Part shown: in pieces, positions 1-6,657 of the stretch
How positions within the stretch are numbered: position 1 is the first letter of the stretch
Layout: each line of letters opens with the position of its first letter
Assembly (NCBI GenBank): GCA_031396205.1
Contig: JANNKH010000070.1
Span: forward strand, 1-64,000
Source: CAISIP01 sp031396205
GTDB lineage: Bacteria; Pseudomonadota; Gammaproteobacteria; Burkholderiales; Burkholderiaceae_C
DNA: 64,000 nt
Direction: 5' to 3'
Position numbers and translations under genes: made by a program
The notes under the pieces: generated by a model
Database searches by the model: none
What the model was told of the DNA's origin: nothing
Seen by the model: the letters and a program-made list of their open reading frames with translations, nothing else

Positions 1-1
1 G

Positions 2-679
2 TTTTTCGTGACCGAACCCAGCGGTGTGGCGCACCTGCGGCGTGAGGGCAAGGCCGACTCGGCGATCCATTACGTCGGCCATGTGATGGTCGACAACGTG
101 TTGTACCAAGCTGAAAAACTGGGGCGCACCGACACCTCGCAATTCGAGACCAGTGCTTTCAAGGCCAACCACACGGCCGATGGCGGGCGCTACGGCGTGA
201 TCACCTTGCATCGCCCGAGCAACGTGGATGACGCGGCGATGATGGCGCGTATCGGTGGCGCGCTAAGGGAGATTGCCGCCGAGCTTCCGCTGATCTTTCC
301 GGTCCACCCGCGTACACGCGCCAACCTCGCCAGGTTTGGCATCGACCTGGGGCCGAACATCACGCTGGTGGGGCCACAGGCCTACATGGCATTCCTGAAT
401 CTTTGGAAGGATGCCACCGTGATGCTCACCGACAGTGGTGGCATGCAGGAAGAGACCACGGCGCTGGGCGTGCCGTGTATCACCATCCGCGAGAACACCG
501 AGCGCCCGGTCACGGTCGACGAAGGCTCCAACGTGCTGGCGGGCACCGACCCGGCGGTGATCGTGGCCGAAGCGCGCAAGGTGCTGCGCGGCGAAGGCAA
601 GCAGGGCCGGCGCCCCCATCTGTGGGACGGCCACGCTGCCGTGCGCATTGTGGACATATTGGCGAGTAAATTGTCATGA
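2..679 (+). CDS. wecB: UDP-N-acetylglucosamine 2-epimerase (non-hydrolysing), C-terminal part
   Basis: Cytoplasmic enzyme interconverting UDP-GlcNAc and UDP-ManNAc, a precursor supply step for surface polysaccharides. The frame is open to the left edge (it reads FFVTEPSG before the first in-frame GTG), so the gene starts outside the window and only about 225 residues of a usual ~370 are visible. Seen: the TEPSG motif, a VHPRTR segment, the LTDSGGMQEE loop, and RENTERPVT, all typical of the UDP-binding C-terminal lobe of the WecB/GT-B-fold epimerases. Its TGA overlaps the ATG of galE by four bases (ATGA), so the two are translationally coupled and likely co-transcribed. Family assignment is strong; the symbol is by family only. 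Confidence 0.9.
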   Translation, partial: FFVTEPSGVAHLRREGKADSAIHYVGHVMVDNVLYQAEKLGRTDTSQFETSAFKANHTADGGRYGVITLHRPSNVDDAAMMARIGGALREIAAELPLIFPVHPRTRANLARFGIDLGPNITLVGPQAYMAFLNLWKDATVMLTDSGGMQEETTALGVPCITIRENTERPVTVDEGSNVLAGTDPAVIVAEARKVLRGEGKQGRRPHLWDGHAAVRIVDILASKLS

Positions 680-1704
680 GCATGATTCTCGTCACCGGTG
701 GCGCCGGCTACATCGGTAGCCATACCTGCGTCGAGTTGCTCAACGCGGGGCACGGCGTGACCGTTTTCGACAACTTCAGCAACAGCCAGCCGGAGTCGCT
801 GGCCCGGGTGGAACACATCACGGGGCGCAAGGTGCACCTGGTCGAGGGCGACATACGTGACCGCGACGCGTTGGTCGGTGCGTTGCGAAGCAGCGGGGCC
901 ACTGCCGTGACCCATTTCGCCGGTCTGAAGGCGGTCGGTGAATCGGTGGGGCAGCCTCTGGCGTATTACGACAACAACGTGGTTGGCAGCCTGCGCCTGC
1001 TGGAGGCGATGGCGCAATGCGATGTCAGGTCGCTGGTGTTCAGTTCGTCGGCCACCGTGTACGGCGAGCCGCAGCGTTTGCCGCTGACCGAAGACCATCC
1101 GCTGTCCGCCACCAACCCCTACGGGCGCACGAAACTGGTAATTGAAGACATGTTGCGCGACGTGCACCGCAGTGACCCGCTCTGGCGCATGTCCATCCTG
1201 CGTTATTTCAACCCGGTCGGAGCACATTCCAGCGGCCTGATCGGCGAAGACCCGCAGGGCATACCGAACAACCTGATGCCCTTCGTGGCACAAGTGGCGG
1301 TCGGCCGGCGCGAGTTCGTCAACGTGTGGGGCAATGACTACGCCACACCCGACGGCACCGGCGTGCGCGACTACATCCACGTGGTCGACCTCGCAGCGGG
1401 CCACCTGAAGGCACTCGAACGGCTGCAACGACACGCGGAATGCCTGGCCATCAACCTGGGCACGGGCGTGGGATACAGCGTGCTCGACATGTTGCGTGCC
1501 TTCGAGCAGGCCAGCGGAAAACCGGTACCGTACCGGATCGCGGCCCGGCGCGAGGGCGACATCGCATCGTGCTACGCCGACCCGAGCCAGGCAGCCGCTT
1601 TGCTCGGATGGCGCGCAAGCCGCGATTTACAGGCAATGTGTGTGGATGCCTGGCGATGGCAATGTGACAACCCGCATGGATACCGCGCCGCTGCCGCCAA
1701 TTGA
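676..1704 (+). CDS. galE: UDP-glucose 4-epimerase
   Basis: Interconverts UDP-glucose and UDP-galactose in the cytoplasm, using bound NAD. The 342-residue protein has the usual GalE length. Seen: Rossmann motif TGGAGYIG (residues 7-14), the HFAGLKAVGES segment, SSSATVYG (123-130) and the YGRTK catalytic Tyr149/Lys153 pair of extended short-chain dehydrogenases, followed by LRYFNPVGAH. The ATG overlaps the preceding epimerase stop by four bases. It supplies UDP-Gal for the polysaccharide whose genes fill the window. A related specificity (UDP-GlcNAc 4-epimerase) cannot be excluded by eye. Confidence 0.93.
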   Translation: MSMILVTGGAGYIGSHTCVELLNAGHGVTVFDNFSNSQPESLARVEHITGRKVHLVEGDIRDRDALVGALRSSGATAVTHFAGLKAVGESVGQPLAYYDNNVVGSLRLLEAMAQCDVRSLVFSSSATVYGEPQRLPLTEDHPLSATNPYGRTKLVIEDMLRDVHRSDPLWRMSILRYFNPVGAHSSGLIGEDPQGIPNNLMPFVAQVAVGRREFVNVWGNDYATPDGTGVRDYIHVVDLAAGHLKALERLQRHAECLAINLGTGVGYSVLDMLRAFEQASGKPVPYRIAARREGDIASCYADPSQAAALLGWRASRDLQAMCVDAWRWQCDNPHGYRAAAAN

Positions 1705-1743
1705 ATATCGGATACAGGGTTTAACCAGGGGAGCACACCAGGA

Positions 1744-2847
1744 ATGGCTAAAGGCATGATTCTCGCGGCGGGGCAAGGCACCCGCGTACGCCCGTTGACC
1801 AACGATCTGCCCAAGGCGATGGTGCCGATCCTGGGCAAGCCGGTCATGGAGTACCTGATCGAGCACCTGGCCAAGTACGGCGTGACCGAGATCATGGTCA
1901 ACGTGGCGTATTACAACGACAAGATCGAGCAGTATTTTGGCGACGGCCACCGCTGGGGGGTGCAGATCGGCTATTCCTACGAAGGCGTGCGGGCGCATGG
2001 TGACATCGTGCCCCGGCCTTTGGGATCGGCCGGCGGCATCCGCAAGATCCAGGATTTCAGCGGCTTCTTTGACGAGACCACCATCGTGCTTTGCGGCGAT
2101 GCTCTGATCGACCTCGATATCGGCGCCGCCTTGCATGAGCACCGGAAAAAGGGCGCCATCGCCAGTGTGGTGACGCTCAACGTGCCCCTGGAAGAGGTCA
2201 AGAATTACGGCATCGTCGTCGCGGGCAAGGATGGCAAGGTGGAGTCGTTCCAGGAAAAACCGAAGCCCTCCGAGGCGCGCTCCACGCTTGCCAGTACCGG
2301 CATCTACATCTTCGAGCCTGCGGCGCTGGAGCGCATTCCGCCCGACCAGGTGTATGACATCGGCTCCCAGCTCTTTCCCAGCCTGGTCGCCGAAGGCCTG
2401 CCGTTTTACGCACAGAGCCGGTTTTTCAACTGGATCGACATCGGCAGGGTCAGCGACTACTGGTCAGTGTTGCAGCGGGTGCTGCGCGGCGACGTGGCGC
2501 AGATGAACATGCCCGGGCGGGAGGTTCGGCCCGGCGTGTGGGTGGGCATCAACACGCGCATACCGTGGGACAGCGTGAACATCCAGGGCCCGGTGTATAT
2601 CGGCTCGGGCGTGTGCATCGAGCCCGGCGTAAGCATCGTCGGGCCGGCCTGGATCGGGCATGGCTCGACCTTGCGTGCCAATGCCATCGTGAGGCGCAGT
2701 ATCCTGTTCGAGTACACCCGCATTGGCGCCGGCATGTGCTTCGAAGACATGATCGTGTCACCCGAGTATTGCGTGAACCGGTTTGGCAAGACGCTGTACC
2801 AGGGCGATGAAACCGCTGAATTGCGCTGGGGTGATGCCCGTGGCTGA
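1744..2847 (+). CDS. Sugar-1-phosphate nucleotidyltransferase with left-handed beta-helix tail
   Basis: NDP-sugar pyrophosphorylase, activating a hexose-1-phosphate with NTP in the cytoplasm. The N-terminal nucleotidyltransferase domain shows the signature LAAGQGTRVRPLT followed by LPKAMVPILGKP (residues about 7-32) and LCGDALIDLD. From about residue 255 to 345 there are hexapeptide-like turns (VRPGVWVG, IYIG-type, SIVGPAWIGHGS) of a left-handed beta-helix. The architecture resembles GDP-mannose or glucose-1-phosphate pyrophosphorylases; base and sugar specificity cannot be fixed from sequence reading. It lies 39 bases after galE and 16 bases before the GDP-mannose gene, in the same operon-like run. 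Confidence 0.85.
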   Translation: MAKGMILAAGQGTRVRPLTNDLPKAMVPILGKPVMEYLIEHLAKYGVTEIMVNVAYYNDKIEQYFGDGHRWGVQIGYSYEGVRAHGDIVPRPLGSAGGIRKIQDFSGFFDETTIVLCGDALIDLDIGAALHEHRKKGAIASVVTLNVPLEEVKNYGIVVAGKDGKVESFQEKPKPSEARSTLASTGIYIFEPAALERIPPDQVYDIGSQLFPSLVAEGLPFYAQSRFFNWIDIGRVSDYWSVLQRVLRGDVAQMNMPGREVRPGVWVGINTRIPWDSVNIQGPVYIGSGVCIEPGVSIVGPAWIGHGSTLRANAIVRRSILFEYTRIGAGMCFEDMIVSPEYCVNRFGKTLYQGDETAELRWGDARG

Positions 2848-2863
2848 CAGGAAAGAATCGGAC

Positions 2864-4366
2864 ATGGCTCAGTCGCATGCAGAGCCGGCATCCGTACGCA
2901 TTCAACCGGTGGTTTTGTCGGGCGGATCAGGCACCCGGCTGTGGCCTCTGTCGCGCGAAAAATATCCCAAACAACTTCTGCCGCTGATCGGCGATGACTC
3001 ACTGCTGCAGGCCACGGTGCGCCGCACCGACGACATCGGCAGCGCAATGGCACCACCCATGGTGGTGTGCAACGAAGAATACCGTTTCATCATCGCCGAG
3101 CAGCTGCGGCTGATGGGCAAACCGGGCACCATCGTGCTCGAGCCGGCCGGCCGCAATACCGCACCGGCCCTGACTCTGGCAGCACTGGCTGCCGCGACCG
3201 GTGACGCCGGCGACCCGGTGCTGCTGGTCATGCCGGCCGACCATGTCATCCTGGACACCGAGGCTTTCCGCACCGCGGTGCGACACGGCGCCGCATTGGC
3301 GTCCCAGGGCATGGTGGTGACCTTCGGCATCACACCGGATGCGCCGGAGACGGGTTATGGCTACATCCAGGGTGGCGGGCCACTGGCTGCGGGCGTCATC
3401 GACCGCGGCGATGCACGGCTGATCGCGCGTTTTGTCGAAAAGCCGGACCTCAAAACCGCGCAGGCCTATCTGGCCGAGGGCTCGTACTTGTGGAACAGCG
3501 GCATCTTCTTGCTGCGTGCGTCGGTCTGGCTGTCGGCCATCGGCAGCTGCCGGCCCGACATCCTGGCTGCCTGCGTGGCGGCGTGGAGTGGCGTGGCGAG
3601 GGACGGCGATTTTGCGCGAGTGGCCAAGGATGCGTTTGCCGCCTGCCCGTCCGACTCAATCGACTATGCGGTGATGGAACGCATCACCAGCAACAGCCGC
3701 GATGCCGCCAACGGCATCTCCGGCCTGCCGACGGGCGTCGTGATTGCGCTGCAGGCCGGCTGGTCGGATGTCGGCGCCTGGGACGCGTTGTGGCAGGTCC
3801 TGCCCAAGGACGCGCAGGGCAATGTGGCGCAGGGTGATGTGTTGCTGCACGACTGCCACGACACGCTGGCGCTGTCCGGCAACCGTCTGGTGGCTTGCGT
3901 AGGCGTCAGCAACCTGGTGGTGGTGGAAACACCCGATGCGATCCTGGTTGCGCACAAGGACCGCACACAGGACGTCAAGAAGATCGTCGACGCGCTCAAG
4001 CAACGCCAAAGACACGAAGGCCAGATACACCGCAAGGTGTTCCGCCCCTGGGGCTGGTATGACAGCGTGGACAGTGGCGCCCGCTTCCAGGTCAAGCGCA
4101 TTGTGGTCAAGCCCGGTGGTACCCTGTCGCTGCAGATGCACCACCACCGTGCCGAACACTGGATCGTCGTGAGTGGCACGGCCAAGGTGACGCGTGGCGA
4201 GGAGACGTTTCTGGTTTCAGAGAATGAATCGACCTATATTCCCCTGGGCACGACCCATCGGCTCGAGAATCCGGGCCGGGTGCAACTCGAGATGATCGAG
4301 GTGCAGTCGGGTTCCTACCTGGGTGAAGACGATATCGTGCGGTTCGAAGACAAATACGGGCGCTGA
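2864..4366 (+). CDS. Mannose-1-phosphate guanylyltransferase / mannose-6-phosphate isomerase (bifunctional)
   Basis: Makes GDP-mannose (type II bifunctional enzyme of the AlgA/ManC/XanB family). The N-terminal pyrophosphorylase domain opens with VVLSGGSGTRLWPLSREKYPKQ split across residues 17-38, plus the FVEKPD motif. The C-terminal cupin phosphomannose isomerase domain (from about residue 350) has RPWGWY, PGGTLSLQMHHHRAEHW and GTTHRLENPG. I chose ATG 2864, giving 500 residues, because an AGGAAAG Shine-Dalgarno stretch lies just upstream and the family N-terminus fits; an open frame extends upstream to 2783 but would overlap the previous gene with non-conserved residues. GDP-mannose is a common donor in XrtA-linked EPS loci. 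Confidence 0.92.
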   Translation: MAQSHAEPASVRIQPVVLSGGSGTRLWPLSREKYPKQLLPLIGDDSLLQATVRRTDDIGSAMAPPMVVCNEEYRFIIAEQLRLMGKPGTIVLEPAGRNTAPALTLAALAAATGDAGDPVLLVMPADHVILDTEAFRTAVRHGAALASQGMVVTFGITPDAPETGYGYIQGGGPLAAGVIDRGDARLIARFVEKPDLKTAQAYLAEGSYLWNSGIFLLRASVWLSAIGSCRPDILAACVAAWSGVARDGDFARVAKDAFAACPSDSIDYAVMERITSNSRDAANGISGLPTGVVIALQAGWSDVGAWDALWQVLPKDAQGNVAQGDVLLHDCHDTLALSGNRLVACVGVSNLVVVETPDAILVAHKDRTQDVKKIVDALKQRQRHEGQIHRKVFRPWGWYDSVDSGARFQVKRIVVKPGGTLSLQMHHHRAEHWIVVSGTAKVTRGEETFLVSENESTYIPLGTTHRLENPGRVQLEMIEVQSGSYLGEDDIVRFEDKYGR

Positions 4367-4383
4367 TGCCGGCAGGCCATCGC

Positions 4384-4399
4384 AGGGCGGTGACTTGCA
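4384..4399 (+). promoter_or_regulatory. Candidate sigma-54 promoter upstream of the FeeM/PilZ gene
   Basis: The 16-base stretch has GG (4385-4386), exactly ten bases, then GC (4397-4398) within a perfect TTGCA -12 element. The -24 side matches only at GG (the consensus is TGGCAC). A strong GAGGAGG ribosome site (4419-4425) and the GTG start follow at a sensible distance. PrsR, encoded in this window, is a sigma-54 activator. The match is weak on the -24 side and may be chance. Confidence 0.25.
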
Positions 4400-4430
4400 G
4401 CACTGACCTGCACGCGGCGAGGAGGCACAT

Positions 4431-5747
4431 GTGAAAAAGCGGTCGCTGGCGGCCCATATCCGCAAGCTGTGGCACGAAGGCATGCGCAAGGCGTTTGCGT
4501 TGTTTCCGCAGTCGGCGCGGTTTGCCATCTTCCGTTCCTTCGTCGACTGCGACCCGGCGCCCGACAAGCGCCTGGTGCTCAAGATTGCGGAGACCCGGGA
4601 GGAACTGGAAGCGTGCTTCAAGCTGCTGCATGACGCCTATGTCAGCAGCGGCTTCATGAAGCCGGCGCCTTCGGGACTTCGGGCGACCGTTTACCACGCG
4701 CTACCCACGACCACCACGCTGTGCGCCAAGTTCGACGGCGAAGTCGTGGGCACGTTGTCGCTCATCCGCGAAAGCGTGTTCGGGTTTCCGTTGCAGGCGA
4801 TTTTCGACCTGAAAGCGGTGCGCGCGCGGGGGGGCAAGATCGCGGAGGTGTCGGCGCTGGCGGTGCACCCGGACTTCCGCAAGACCGGTGGCGCGATCCT
4901 GTTCCCGCTGATGAAGTTCATGTATGAGTACTGCACCACGTTCTTTGACACCCGGCATCTGGTGATCGCCGTCCATCCCAACCGCATCGAGATGTACGAG
5001 TCGCTGTTGTTCTTCAGGCGGCTGGCCGAGAACAAGGTGGACAACTACGACTTCGCCAATGGAGCGCCGGCGATCGGCGCCACGCTGGATTTGCGTACCG
5101 CACCCAAGAAATACAAGTTGACCTACGACGGCAAGAAGCGCCGCAAAAACCTGTACGACTACTTCGTCCGTACCAAATTGCCCAATATCGTGCTGCCTCA
5201 GCGCAGGTACCACACGACCAATGACCCGGTCATGACGACCGATCTGCTGGACCACTTCTTCAACCAGCGCACCCAGGTTTTCGAGCATCTGACCAACCGC
5301 GAGAAGATGCTGCTGCATGCGATCTACGATCAGCCCGAGCACCAGAAAATGCTGCCCAAGATGAGCGACCCGCCCAAGAGCGGCAGGCAACTGCGACAGC
5401 ACCAGCGCTATTCACTCAAATGCCCGGGCAATTTCCTGGTGCAGACCGATGGCAAGCCGATAGTGACCAGCCTGCGGGTCGTCGAGTTGTCGATTTTCGG
5501 CTTTCTGGCACATGCCGAGTCGGAACTGCCGGTGCGGATCTGGGGCGACGCGACCGTGCAATTGGGCAACAACGAACAATCCACCGTACGGGCCATGGCG
5601 GTGCGCGGCAAGGTCTCTGGTGGAAAGATCTTCTACGGCTTCACATTGGCCGAACCCGATCTGGCGTGGCGCAAGTTCGTCGGCGCATTGACAGCCGGCA
5701 TAACGCATGACGATCTTGAAAACGCAACGCGGTATCTGGAAGAATGA
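4431..5747 (+). CDS. N-acyl amino acid synthase-like (FeeM/GNAT) protein with C-terminal PilZ-like domain
   Basis: The N-terminal part (about residues 45-225) looks like the FeeM/autoinducer-synthase type of GNAT fold: LHDAYVSSGFM, then EVSALAVHPDFRKTGGAILFPL with the R-x-x-G-G acyl-donor loop, then VHPNRIEMYESLLFF. Enzymes of this group condense an acyl chain from acyl-ACP with an amino acid. The C-terminal part (about 320-425) resembles PilZ, the c-di-GMP-binding domain: R322-x-x-x-R326 and ELSIFG (352-357), where the canonical first residue would be D or N. GTG start with a strong GAGGAGG site five bases upstream. A lipid product switched by c-di-GMP is inference. It sits between the nucleotide-sugar genes and the convergent protease gene. 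Confidence 0.7.
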   Translation: MKKRSLAAHIRKLWHEGMRKAFALFPQSARFAIFRSFVDCDPAPDKRLVLKIAETREELEACFKLLHDAYVSSGFMKPAPSGLRATVYHALPTTTTLCAKFDGEVVGTLSLIRESVFGFPLQAIFDLKAVRARGGKIAEVSALAVHPDFRKTGGAILFPLMKFMYEYCTTFFDTRHLVIAVHPNRIEMYESLLFFRRLAENKVDNYDFANGAPAIGATLDLRTAPKKYKLTYDGKKRRKNLYDYFVRTKLPNIVLPQRRYHTTNDPVMTTDLLDHFFNQRTQVFEHLTNREKMLLHAIYDQPEHQKMLPKMSDPPKSGRQLRQHQRYSLKCPGNFLVQTDGKPIVTSLRVVELSIFGFLAHAESELPVRIWGDATVQLGNNEQSTVRAMAVRGKVSGGKIFYGFTLAEPDLAWRKFVGALTAGITHDDLENATRYLEE

Positions 5748-5781
5748 ATCGTGCAACCACCCCGCTTGGCAGCCAGAGCCC

Positions 5782-6654
5782 TTACTTGCGCTGACCTTCC
5801 TCGATCAGGGCGGACACAAAGTTCGATGGAATCGCATAACTGATGCCCGACGGATCGCTCAGCGCCGATTCACGGGAGCCCTTGATGAACACCATGTTGA
5901 CCACGCCAAGCACCTCGCCGGAGTCCGGGTCGAACAAAGGCCCGCCGCTGTTGCCGGGATAGGCGGTACCGTCGAGCTGGAAAATATCGAACGGTCCGGC
6001 GCGCACACCGCGAATGGTTGACTCGTTGAGCGCGCGCGCCGTCGGCGTCGGCATGGAAGCCGGTGTGATCGACGAGATCAGCGCGCGATGGGTCACCGCG
6101 GAGAAGCCCAGCGCACCACCAATCGGAAAGCCCATGAACGCCACGGCCTGGCCTTCACGCGTGGTGCTGGAGTCACGGATGCGCATGGCCGGCGCGGCGG
6201 CACCTTCAAAGCGCATCAACGCCAGGTCATGGACCTGGTCGACATGCAACAAGGTCGCCTGGCGCATCGACAACTCTCCGCCCGGCCTGCGCACCTGCAC
6301 CACCAGGCTCATGTTCCCGATGTTCTCGGTCGCCGCGGGCAACACATGCGCATTGGTGACGGCCAGATTGCCGTCAGCCACGACGAAACCGGTGCCGCGC
6401 ATCCGAAATCGGGGGCTGTCCGTATTGCGATAGGTACCCACGACCAGCACAGACGGCTTGACGCGCGCGACCGTGTCGACGAGGTCGGCCATGACCTCGG
6501 TGCAAGGCAGGGCGCAAAACGCCGTGCCCAGCACCAACGATGCCACAGTCCATTTACGGCGAACCCAGCCAATCCACAGGACAACTGCCTGGTGCACGCG
6601 CCACCAACCCCAACACGATCGGACACGCGCACGCATGCTCGGCCACACAACCAA
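5782..6654 (-). CDS. Trypsin-like (S1/HtrA-type) serine protease, probably secreted
   Basis: Trypsin-fold peptidase with a complete visible triad: His103 in TNAHVL, Asp143 in HDLALM and Ser236 in YPGNSGGPLF (numbering from the first ATG). No PDZ domain follows; the protein ends soon after the protease domain with SYAIPSNFVSALIEEG. A hydrophobic stretch near residues 37-50 followed by CTEVMA looks like a signal peptide or anchor, so it likely acts in the periplasm. The annotated start is uncertain: an internal ATG (residue 7) or a GTG (residue 37) could be the real one. It starts three bases after the prsT stop, so it is probably the last gene of the XrtA accessory operon. Substrate unknown. 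Confidence 0.8.
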   Translation of the reverse strand: MVVWPSMRARVRSCWGWWRVHQAVVLWIGWVRRKWTVASLVLGTAFCALPCTEVMADLVDTVARVKPSVLVVGTYRNTDSPRFRMRGTGFVVADGNLAVTNAHVLPAATENIGNMSLVVQVRRPGGELSMRQATLLHVDQVHDLALMRFEGAAAPAMRIRDSSTTREGQAVAFMGFPIGGALGFSAVTHRALISSITPASMPTPTARALNESTIRGVRAGPFDIFQLDGTAYPGNSGGPLFDPDSGEVLGVVNMVFIKGSRESALSDPSGISYAIPSNFVSALIEEGQRK

Positions 6655-6657
6655 CGC

